Positions 9,992 to 17,752 of a stretch of 64,000 nucleotides of DNA are shown here, one piece after another; the stretch's first letter is position 1, and each line of letters opens with the position of its first letter. The stretch comes from Bin80 sp964291275 (GTDB taxonomy: Bacteria > Bacteroidota > Rhodothermia > Rhodothermales > Bin80), in the NCBI GenBank assembly GCA_964291275.2, contig OZ219799.1, forward strand, positions 620,001 to 684,000. The letters run 5' to 3'. The notes beneath the pieces are model-generated. The model had not been told where the DNA came from. It was given only the letters and a program-made list of their open reading frames with translations, and made no database searches. Position numbers and translations under genes: made by a program.

Positions 9992-10308
9992 GGCATATTG
10001 ACAGACCGCTTATGTGGCGTCTGCTCTTGATCAGTGAGACACGATCAGCGGACGTACATGTGTGCATGCCCCGGTTTCAGTGTCAGGACATACATGCCTG
10101 CTGAAAGATGGAGCGGTCGATATTAATTCGGTTCTGTTATCGCCTGCACGCTGGATTTCATCAGTGACGGGGGGTACCTCTCTGCACAGAAGATCACGAA
10201 CAGACAATAGTATTAGTCTGATGTGTAAGATTGAATGGGAATTATACAATTGTATACATGAGTAACCAATCAGTGTAGAACAAGTCATGTCATCAGGGGT
10301 ATCTCTTC
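9992..10308. other. 317-bp intergenic stretch, nothing recognised
   Basis: Only short imperfect inverted repeats were seen just after the isomerase stop (CAGAC around 10002 pairing with GTCTG around 10018). No convincing gene or structured RNA. It marks the border between the sugar operon and the decayed island. Confidence 0.4.
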
Positions 10309-10710
10309 ATGAAGAGATCGACGAAGAAAAGTATGTCTGATTCTGTCGGTGCCTATTGCAATCTTACGTACAGGTTGTTGCTTGGCAGTCAGGGCAAAGC
10401 GAAGAGGCCGGTTGGTTTAGCGGGGGCATGCAGATTTGTATGGAACGCCATACTCGCACAGCAGAATGAAGCGTATAAGCAGGCGAAAGAGCATGGAGAT
10501 CAACCGCCCTCAGTGAGCTCTTTTTCACTTGGCAAACGATTCACGGCGTTCAGACACAAGTTTGAATGGTTGCCTGAATACTCATTCAAAATGGTTCGTT
10601 ACCCGCTGAAATATCAGGCGGATGCATGGATGGCGTTCTTTAAAGATGGTAAGGGCAAGCCGAAGCCTCATTCTAGACATGGTAGCATGTCCTTCTTCAC
10701 GATCCCGGAC
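10309..10710 (+). mobile_element. TnpB (IS200/IS605-type) N-terminal fragment
   Basis: Codons 1-134 of the chimera. Only the helix-turn-helix/N-terminal part of TnpB is present; the RuvC-like D-E-D region and the C4 zinc finger are missing. No TnpA gene and no palindromic element end was recognised nearby, so this is a remnant carried by a larger rearrangement. Confidence 0.7.
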
Positions 10711-11345
10711 AAGCGCTGGCACTACGGTGTCCTGCCAAAGGGCAACGTAAACGTCGCCTGGGTGCAGCATACTGTTCACCACCTCACACCGAAGGGCGTC
10801 TCAAGGTTCAGGCTGGTCAACAGATCAATGTCGTCAAACCAGTCCAGCGAGGGTGGGATCCGTAGAAGCCTGATCAAGGGGGAACTGGTGGACTGTATGG
10901 TTACGCCTCCGGGTCAGCTCTTCTATTCGACTCAGATTCCAGTCCGTCTTTGGTTTTTGGCGCGTGGATGCCGATGTCAGGGAGGGATCCTGTCCACTGA
11001 TGCTAGAAAGTTTTGCCGGATGGTGGACCGGACGCACCGTGAGCTGATCAACAAGGACATCGCTAGAGGTATCTATCGTGTGTGGAGAACGGAAGAGTGT
11101 GGCTACGACGCGGATGTGGCAGGTTTCTGTAAAGGCACTCCGCTGAACGAAGTGCGTAAGCACGGTCATGTGCTCACATCGGACGGTATGTGGGCGTGGA
11201 ACCACAGGAGGGTAATGGCAAACTATTCGAGGACAAGATGAAGCGGTTGATGTCTGAACTGAGGGAACAGCACTCCGAGGGCACCAAGTTTGGTGCCTCC
11301 ATTACCGGGAACCTCAAAGCGGCGGATTTCGGGGGTGGCAGGTGA
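10309..11345 (+). pseudogene. chimeric TnpB N-terminus / HsdM C-terminus with a frameshift
   Basis: The 310-codon ORF (stop at 11241) is a fusion. Residues about 15-134 match the N-terminal region of TnpB/OrfB transposon proteins (Y-R-L-L-L-G-S-Q, L-A-G-A-C-R-F-V-W-N, S-F-S-L-G-K-R-F-T-A, R-Y-P-L-K-Y-Q-A-D-A-W). From about residue 135 it is type I restriction methylase HsdM: K-R-W-H-Y-G-x-x-P-K-G-N, W-V-Q-H-x-x-H-H-L, S-M-S-S-N-Q-S, L-V-D-C-M-V, Q-L-F-Y-S-T-Q-I-P-V, M-V-D-R-T-H-R-E-L. A one-base loss near 11187 throws the ORF out of frame; the other frame continues Y-V-G-V-E-P-Q-E to a proper HsdM C-terminus with L-F-E-D-K-M-K-R-L and stops at 11345. The TnpB nuclease domain and the HsdM SAM and N-P-P-F motifs are absent, so both activities are lost. 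Confidence 0.8.
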
Positions 11346-13087
11346 TGATGCGCGACGAGGACATTCAGCAGCGGCTGAAACTGGGCGAGGACAGCAGATG
11401 GGAGTTTAAGCGGGTGGAGTTCTCGGGCAAACGTCCTACGAGTCCCAGTCGCAATGATCTCGCAGCCGAGATGATCGCGTTTGCCAACGCGAACGGCGGT
11501 CAACTCTTGATGGGTGTGACGGATGATGGGCTCCTTCAAGACTTGACTCGCGAACAGATGGACGCGCTTGACAGTCTAGTGGTCGAAGTGAGCACTGACG
11601 CCATCAAACCGAATCTGCGCATTGACGTGTATCGCCGGAAGCTGGATGGCAAAGCTTTCGTTTTAGTTGAGGTGCCCCGGGGCGACTCGCTGTACGAGTG
11701 TGGCGGTCGAAGCTGGATCCGGGTCGGGGCAAGCAAGCGCCGATTGACTGGTGACGAACCAATGCGATTGGCGCAGCGGCGCGCACAAGGCCGGCATCTG
11801 TCGTTTGACGGGAAGCCGGTGGCGAAAACCGGGTTCGACACGTTGGATCCCGCACTATGGAGGCCGATGCTGAGCGCCGAGGGTGCCACCGAGCCGGAGG
11901 TAGCACTAGCGAAGCTCGCGCTGCTCGCGTCGGATGAATCCGGGGTCCAATGCGCAACCGTAGCCGGTGTGCTGTTGTGCACCCGACATCCCGAGCAATG
12001 GCTGCCTAACGCCGCCATCTCGGCAACCCGCTATCGCGGAACGGATCGCACGACCGGCCAAGTGGACTCGCAAGAAATCGCCGGTCCGCTCCAGCACCAG
12101 ATTGCAGATGCACTAACGTTTGCGGGGCGGAACACGCAAGTTGCCGCTCGCAAGACTCCCGCACGGATCGATATGCCGCAGTACAGCGAGAAGGCAATCT
12201 TCGAGGCGGTTGTCAACGCCGTGGTGCATCGTGACTATTCGATCCGCGGCAGTAGAATTCGCCTGTCGATGTTTTCCGATCGCTTGGAAATCCAATCGCC
12301 TGGTGCGCTCCCCAACAGCCTGACACTCGAGAGTATGGCTCTGAGGCAAGCGACGCGAAACGAGATCATCGCCTCCGTAATGGGGCGGATGGGAGTGGGC
12401 GACATCCGCGGCTCTGCGGATCGACGCTACTTCATGGAGCACCGCGGAGACGGTGTGCCCACAATCATTCGTGAGACCCGCGAGCTTTCAGGACGGGCGC
12501 CGGAGTACCGATTGATCGACGATGCGGAGGTCTTGCTGCGAATCCTCGCCGCACCGCAGGATTCCATCTCATCCTGCGTAGTTGTCACTGTCAGAGTTGA
12601 CGGACAGCCCCTGCCCGGAGCGAATGTTTTGGCATTGTTTCCGAACCGGGCCTGGAAACAGGCGGTCGCGGACGAGAACGGCGAGGCCACTGTGGATCTG
12701 TACACGACCGAGCTGCCGATGACCGTATTCGGAGCGGCACCTGGACATACAGCCTGCCTAGTGCGAGAATGGCTACCCGCTACAGGTGCTCTCGCTCTTG
12801 ATCTGACTCCGCTGCCGCGGGGTGGAAGTGTCATCTTTGCTGAGGCAACAGGCCATCTTCCCGGGTTGAAGGGGCGTCTAAATCCCATACGAGATGCGCT
12901 GGATCGTACCTATCTGTACGCTTCGAATCTCTCCGTTGATCGGGGGCGGCCGCAGCCCGTTCCATTCGTTCCCGGCGAAGTACTCCGGTTGACCGACTCG
13001 GACGGGGTAGAGCGCCATGTGCGCATCGTCGAAATAATTGGCCGTTCAGCGCTCGTGGAGCATTGGGTGCCGGGACCGCAGGAATAG
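11345..13087 (+). CDS. AlbA_2 (Schlafen-type) / HATPase_c_4 protein with extra C-terminal beta domain
   Basis: About 580 aa. I choose the ATG overlapping the HsdM-frame stop (TGATG at 11343-11347); a GTG one codon upstream is possible. Residues about 15-150 are an AlbA_2 domain (W-E-F-K-R-V-E-F, A-F-A-N-A-N-G-G, V-G-V-T-D-D-G type core). Residues about 280-390 are an ATP-binding HATPase_c_4 region (A-I-F-E-A-V-V-N-A-V-V-H-R-D-Y). Residues about 400-580 add a region with a carboxypeptidase-regulatory-like piece (V-D-G-Q-P-L-P-G-A-N-V followed by D-E-N-G-E-A) that is not usual. AlbA_2 genes often sit inside type I restriction operons, and the coupling to hsdM here fits. Role is unproven, possibly regulatory or nucleic-acid binding. 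G+C is visibly higher than in flanking genes. Confidence 0.85.
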   Translation: MMRDEDIQQRLKLGEDSRWEFKRVEFSGKRPTSPSRNDLAAEMIAFANANGGQLLMGVTDDGLLQDLTREQMDALDSLVVEVSTDAIKPNLRIDVYRRKLDGKAFVLVEVPRGDSLYECGGRSWIRVGASKRRLTGDEPMRLAQRRAQGRHLSFDGKPVAKTGFDTLDPALWRPMLSAEGATEPEVALAKLALLASDESGVQCATVAGVLLCTRHPEQWLPNAAISATRYRGTDRTTGQVDSQEIAGPLQHQIADALTFAGRNTQVAARKTPARIDMPQYSEKAIFEAVVNAVVHRDYSIRGSRIRLSMFSDRLEIQSPGALPNSLTLESMALRQATRNEIIASVMGRMGVGDIRGSADRRYFMEHRGDGVPTIIRETRELSGRAPEYRLIDDAEVLLRILAAPQDSISSCVVVTVRVDGQPLPGANVLALFPNRAWKQAVADENGEATVDLYTTELPMTVFGAAPGHTACLVREWLPATGALALDLTPLPRGGSVIFAEATGHLPGLKGRLNPIRDALDRTYLYASNLSVDRGRPQPVPFVPGEVLRLTDSDGVERHVRIVEIIGRSALVEHWVPGPQE

Positions 13088-13813
13088 TACCAAGGCAATG
13101 GCGATTGATGTGGTTATTCTGCGCTGGTGCGGCGTCTCCTCAAACGCTACCCGCGACTTTCTCATTTGAGTTGCATATTTCAATCGGAATAAGTGGTGGC
13201 CCGCTTCGATTGGAACACACATTTTGTTTAGTCGCAACCAAACCCATTCTATGCTCCTTTATTTCCAAGATACATCTTTGCCAAGTCGAGTTGAAGCGAA
13301 GCCACCAAGCACTCGTATCCCATCTGATTATCAGAGATAGATTTTCCGGTTCTATATGACCGGGTAAACTCGCGGATGTGGCTCCTACAATCCTGAAACT
13401 AAAGGGACTGCTGATACCAGAAACGATGACGGAGAGTGTTCTGGTGAATATTTGACGCTGATTGGCCCCCAGAACGCCCCTATACGGCCTGGGTTGGCGG
13501 ACGGGTTCGAGGTTGCCGAAGTAGCTGATTCATCATACGTAGCTATTACGACTTGACGCCTTTGGTCATTTTGTTATCGCGCTGGCTGAGTTAGCCAAAA
13601 CCGAAACGGGTATTCCTCCAAGACAGGGTTGGTTATACTGCCATCCGTTTTCATGCCCCGGATCACGCGACACCATTTTCAAACGAATTGCCGTTAAAAT
13701 TCTGTCTCGCTCCAATGCTTAATGCCGAGTTGCGCGTGCTTCCCCTCCTATGAAACTTTTAAGTGTCGCCGGTGAAAAAATGACTGTCGCTAAACAACAA
13801 CGAAAGTGCCGGG
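13088..13813. other. 726-bp stretch without an intact gene
   Basis: Apart from the gpmI-like relic, all frames are broken and I recognise nothing. An ORF of 98 codons at 13063-13359 overlaps the end of the AlbA_2 gene and has no family-like features. The stretch looks like an eroded junction inside the island. Confidence 0.4.
13363..13455 (+). pseudogene. 3' relic of gpmI (phosphoglycerate mutase)
   Basis: A 30-codon stretch reads G-K-L-A-D-V-A-P-T-I-L-K-L-K-G-L-L-I-P-E then T-M-T-E-S-V-L-V before TGA. This is the closing segment of cofactor-independent phosphoglycerate mutase (family pattern K-L-A-D-I-A-P-T-x-L-x-L-x-G-x-x-x-P-x-x-M-T-G). There is an in-frame stop just upstream (13357) and no recognisable remainder of the gene, so this is a broken fragment. 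The match is short and judged from memory of the family. Confidence 0.5.
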
Positions 13814-14740
13814 ATGGTAGATGTATGGACATTTAGGGAGGGCGTTAATTCTGAACACGTTTTCCACTTCCTGCGGTGCGTTGACGAAATTATTGATGCT
13901 GCGAGCGACCTCAAGGATATCGACAAAGACATCGCGGGGATGAAGCTGATCTCGTCAACATGGCGCATATCCGTACAACTTCGGAAACTGCTATTGGACG
14001 GAAATGGACACTTATTCAAGAATTGCTTAGTCGATCCGAATTTTCATCCGCTTAAACGTCCTTCTCCCCATGACCAACCGATCACATTTCTCCAAAAGTA
14101 CAATAGATGTGCCTGGAAATTCGGCTTTGCAGACGGGAAAAAAGCCATCATAGAGATTCCAGAATACGAGCAGAGAACGACAATACACCCGTTGTATGGC
14201 ATGCGCCACAACGGTGATCAGGTTTTCGTATTCGGGATGCCGTTCAACCGTGACGCGCATCCAATCAAGTTCAAGGCGTGGATGAACACGAAGGTTCTGC
14301 AAGTTGACGAAATAGTATTCACTGCCAAAGACTTGCTGCGGGAAGTGGTAAACAGGGAAGGGGCCCACATTGAGATCGAGGACGGCAAAAGGCTTGCGAT
14401 GCCAGATGCGAGCAGTCTGACGCTAGACAACGTGACGAAAGAGAGATACAAAGCTGTCAATGCTGTGAAGTTCGGCGCGGTGTCCTACGCTCAGTATTTC
14501 GTCTTCTGCACTGGAGTCTATATTGCGGGCCGCTCCAAGACACTGATTAGCGGTATTCCGTTGGACAAGGAAAACAGAATTGTCGCCAACATCTGCAGGA
14601 AAATTCATGGAGCTCCTATGGAGTTCGCTGGTCTAGGGTCAATGGAAAACCAGACATATCACGGGTTTGTCCTCGGCTCCGACAACAGGTTGCGTCAGGA
14701 GTCCATCGGGGACTACTCTATCCTAATGAAAATTCCCTAA
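13814..14740 (+). CDS. hypothetical protein (orphan, 308 aa)
   Basis: A 308-aa soluble protein with no signal peptide or membrane segment that I can see and no recognised domain. An early segment of about residues 50-80 (R-K-L-L-L-D-G-N-G-H-L-F, then P-N-F-H-P-L) resembles uncharacterised proteins seen in mobile regions. The middle is charged and mixed alpha/beta, with Y-G-M-R-H-N-G-D-Q-V-F-V-F-G-M and I-A-G-R-S-K-T segments. It is isolated: 726 bp of debris upstream, 862 bp downstream. Codon use and sequence continuity support a real gene. Function unknown; cargo of the island is my guess. Confidence 0.6.
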   Translation: MVDVWTFREGVNSEHVFHFLRCVDEIIDAASDLKDIDKDIAGMKLISSTWRISVQLRKLLLDGNGHLFKNCLVDPNFHPLKRPSPHDQPITFLQKYNRCAWKFGFADGKKAIIEIPEYEQRTTIHPLYGMRHNGDQVFVFGMPFNRDAHPIKFKAWMNTKVLQVDEIVFTAKDLLREVVNREGAHIEIEDGKRLAMPDASSLTLDNVTKERYKAVNAVKFGAVSYAQYFVFCTGVYIAGRSKTLISGIPLDKENRIVANICRKIHGAPMEFAGLGSMENQTYHGFVLGSDNRLRQESIGDYSILMKIP

Positions 14741-15602
14741 TACCCGACTGACGCATCTCAACAAAGCGGCATGATTGAGAAGATCAAGAGTCGATGGTTA
14801 GAGTACGTGTGTTCGAAAAACGATTGGGGGACTGAGGCTTGAGTTGTCCAGAATGCAGTAGCGGAGACCTTGTAGAATAAGGATATTGGGGCCCAAACGT
14901 GTGCGAATTGCTCATATAGTGGAGGGTGCACGGGGCGGGAAGCCCAGCCGGACCAGTGGGTGCAAACAAGGCGACGCAATGAGGGCAATAGAACGGAAGG
15001 TACGTGCCTAATTGGTTGGATATTGGATTCGAAGTTCCGCAAGTGGAAAAATGCACATGTCACGGTTGCCAGTTTTGGTATTCCCGCGGTTCTCCCTTTC
15101 CGCCCAAGTTGCGGCGCGAACAGCCCATCCAGTCGGCTGACGGCCGTCTGATATTCAGCCAACCCCCGACACGGCGCCGTGGATCAATCTTGTACGCGCG
15201 TCGGACGCGAACATGATCGAATCAGTTATGGGTACTCAACGCTGGCTCGGTTGACATAGTGCTTAACGTCGAACCTCCCCCCGTGGTGTAGTATGGAAGG
15301 TTCCAATTGCGGCTAATTGTTAATGACAATAAGAAGCTAAATTGCTCCAGCAGGAAGACAGGCAGGACATACGAGACATCCCCTCCAACGAGGACGTTGA
15401 GGAGCATTTGTATACCTTCCACTTTGAAGATGGTACCGCGTCAACCTAGGTAGAGCGGCGTGGTGTCAAAATTAGCTGAAAGTATCTGTCTTGGATTGAC
15501 GGGGGGAATTTTTAGGATTCTGTGTGGGGATCAGCAATATAGTGATTCGGGGGAGCAGCGTGTTTGTTGTATGAACACAAAATGGAAGTACTGAGATGTA
15601 CG
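14741..15602. other. 862-bp decayed stretch with coding-like debris
   Basis: No intact gene. Short coding-like pieces occur in different plus-strand frames: C-P-E-C-S-S-G-D-L-V-E at 14845, T-C-A-N-C-S-Y-S-G-G-C from 14897, and K-C-T-C-H-G-C-Q-F-W-Y from about 15049, which together look like a frameshifted cysteine-rich (zinc-ribbon-like) gene. A further acidic stretch (Q-E-D-R-Q-D-I-R-D-I-P-S-N-E-D-V-E-E) ends at a stop near 15448. None can be assigned to a family. Confidence 0.35.
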
Positions 15603-16529
15603 TCACATGACACGATCCACGAAGGCGCGGGTGTGTACTTCGACAGGTACTTTCATGAGTTCCAATACCCCGCGGGCTACGTGTTCGGAAAGCCGACGGA
15701 ATGCTTCCTCTCCCTTCTCCTTAGTGGCGCGTAGTGGATTGCCTATAACTCCGCTCTCAATAAACTCGTGGTGATCCATGGGGAAATTGAAATAGTTGTA
15801 TCCCTCAAACTCTACGTCAGGCATTCCATCTTTCTTGGCAAAGGATCGTGGCAGAAAATCAGGGATATGCGCCTTGGTGTATGCTGCTCGATCCATTCGA
15901 ACCAGTTTCTCATTCCATGCGAGATCCTGGGAGGTTTCCAGCTCACTGGAATGCCAACCGGGGGTCTCCTCGGGTGGGTTTTCCATCAGTCCCTTCAGAA
16001 TCCCCGTGTAGCGCTCCATGTACGGCTTAACAAAGCTGATCAGAGCACCTGTTTCATAACGGAGCTTTCTCAGGACTGGGTCAACAACCTTAACATTTGA
16101 ACCATGGCCATTGATGAAAATGATGCGATTGAACCCGTGGTGAATCAGGCTGCGTGCGACATCGTGCATCACTGCTAAAAGCGTTGTACTTCGAACCGTG
16201 ATTGTGCCGCGTCCTTGACCGGGTTCATGCATATGCTGCGGTGAGTAGCCCATCCAGATGGGCGGCGAATGCACAACGCCGATCAGGTGTGCCACACGTT
16301 GAGACATGTGAATTGCAGTTATGGTATCCGTATAGAGCGGTAAATGTGGTCCGTGCTGCTCTAGGCTGGCCACAGGTACCAAAACAATATCCTTGTGCTG
16401 CAGATAATTTTTGATGTCCGTCATGGTCAGGTCTCCCATATCCCATGACAAGAATTGTGTTCGGAAGTCGTCGTCGCCGGAGGTCAACTTCGGCAGGTGA
16501 CTAAGGTCATTAGGTGATGATGCGATCAT
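15603..16529 (-). CDS. creatininase family amidohydrolase
   Basis: A 308-aa member of the creatininase superfamily of metal-dependent amidohydrolases. The metal-site residues are visible: E57 and H59 in S-L-E-Q-H-G-P-H, D68, H142 in N-G-H-G-S-N, and E196 in W-H-S-S-E-L-E-T-S. The first about 28 residues look like a weakly conserved extension, so a later start such as M31 is possible. It is the last gene of a four-gene minus-strand operon (oxidase, Fe-S protein, UPF0261, creatininase), beginning 2 bp after the UPF0261 stop. It probably opens a cyclic amide or lactam-like intermediate; the substrate is not deducible. Confidence 0.88.
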   Translation of the reverse strand: MIASSPNDLSHLPKLTSGDDDFRTQFLSWDMGDLTMTDIKNYLQHKDIVLVPVASLEQHGPHLPLYTDTITAIHMSQRVAHLIGVVHSPPIWMGYSPQHMHEPGQGRGTITVRSTTLLAVMHDVARSLIHHGFNRIIFINGHGSNVKVVDPVLRKLRYETGALISFVKPYMERYTGILKGLMENPPEETPGWHSSELETSQDLAWNEKLVRMDRAAYTKAHIPDFLPRSFAKKDGMPDVEFEGYNYFNFPMDHHEFIESGVIGNPLRATKEKGEEAFRRLSEHVARGVLELMKVPVEVHTRAFVDRVM

Positions 16530-16531
16530 GT

Positions 16532-17752
16532 TTACTGTGATTCCATTAGTTGGATGAATAAATCTGCCACGGCGACCCCAAAATCAGGGTCGTTCACATG
16601 ACAATCGTAGAGTTCTATCGGAATATCTGTCCGCAAGTGCTGCTTTAGCTCGCCAATGAATCGGCCGTCAGCTTCGGGATCCCAAAAAACTCCCTCAGGC
16701 ACGTTTGGGATAGACAGGCCTCTCAGGGGAATGACCATTTTGATGGGGCCCCGAGCAGGATTCAATTTTCGGGCGAATATCTTTCCAAGCTCAGCCATCT
16801 CATCGCTGGAGGCACGAACAAGTACGTATTCGGGGTTATGGTCATACTTGGGGCGACTGCGCAGGTTTTCAGGGACAGTGCCGGCGTTCCAGACGCTGAA
16901 GTCAATGCATCCTGGGACGACGACCTGAGGCAGCCCCAGGCGGCCGATAACTTCCAGACGGTTGGGGCCTCCGTCGTGAATGCCTCCTACAAGCGGGTCG
17001 TAGACCTCGTTGGTGGTGAAGTCAATTACACCAACGAATTGGTTTTGCATTGCAAGTTCCTCCATGGCTGGGCCGCCCACGCCATTGGAGTGGAAAATAA
17101 CGGCTTCGTACCCAGCATGCTCCAAGCGCTCTTTTGCCGCCATGATCGAAGTCGTGGTGTTGCCCAACATGGTGATCGCGACGTTGCGTCCTTTAGGTGC
17201 AGCTAGACCGCGGCCGTGCAGGACCATTCCATACAGTGCTGCGGCTACGTTGTCAAAGATGCTGCATGCAATAGGATTCAACCCCAAAATGTCCACCACA
17301 GAGTGAACAATCATCATGTCTCGGGTACCAACCAGCGGTGCAAAGTAGTGGTATCCTGAGGCAATAGGGGATACCAGTACTTTAGGCACGCCAACTGGAA
17401 GTACCATCATGGCTGCTGCTCCCATAACCGCCCCTTCGGCACCGCCCATACTCACGATTGCGTCAAGCCGCCCTTTGCTGTACAATTCCGACACGAGATT
17501 CTTAAGCGACTCACGCATCAGGTCAACGGCTTTCCCCCGACTGCCGGCGGTGCGCATGGCTTCCAGGTTGGAGCCCGCGTAGGTTGCCGATTTTTCATGC
17601 GGGATGTCCGGCACGATTTCCAGTGGTTCTCCAAGTATGCCGGAGTCAATCACAATTGTGGATAGCCCGAGTGCCTGAAGCCGGTCACGCAGATAGGCCA
17701 TTTCTGGACCTTTGGTGTCCAAGGTGCCAATAAGTACGACCGTCTTGGCCAT
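16532..17752 (-). CDS. UPF0261 / Tm-1-like ATP-binding domain protein
   Basis: A 406-aa protein of the UPF0261 family. It starts with the characteristic V-V-L-I-G-T-L-D-T-K-G-P-E; residues 1-180 correspond to the Tm-1-like nucleotide-binding domain and about 190-400 to the TIM-barrel-like C-terminal half (P-G-C-I-D-F-S-V-W-N, H-N-P-E-Y-V-L-V-R). The plant relative Tm-1 binds a viral replicase and ATP; the bacterial function is unknown. The start shares one base with the stop of the Fe-S gene upstream. Presence between redox genes and a creatininase suggests a catabolic role here, which is inference. Confidence 0.9.
   Translation of the reverse strand: MAKTVVLIGTLDTKGPEMAYLRDRLQALGLSTIVIDSGILGEPLEIVPDIPHEKSATYAGSNLEAMRTAGSRGKAVDLMRESLKNLVSELYSKGRLDAIVSMGGAEGAVMGAAAMMVLPVGVPKVLVSPIASGYHYFAPLVGTRDMMIVHSVVDILGLNPIACSIFDNVAAALYGMVLHGRGLAAPKGRNVAITMLGNTTTSIMAAKERLEHAGYEAVIFHSNGVGGPAMEELAMQNQFVGVIDFTTNEVYDPLVGGIHDGGPNRLEVIGRLGLPQVVVPGCIDFSVWNAGTVPENLRSRPKYDHNPEYVLVRASSDEMAELGKIFARKLNPARGPIKMVIPLRGLSIPNVPEGVFWDPEADGRFIGELKQHLRTDIPIELYDCHVNDPDFGVAVADLFIQLMESQ

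Noticed and set aside
11536..12018. 160-codon minus-strand ORF
   Set aside because: Ser/Arg/Pro-rich shadow of the higher-G+C AlbA_2 gene.
14758..15162. 134-codon minus-strand ORF in the decayed stretch
   Set aside because: It has no recognisable features, and the plus strand of the same region shows more coding-like cysteine motifs.
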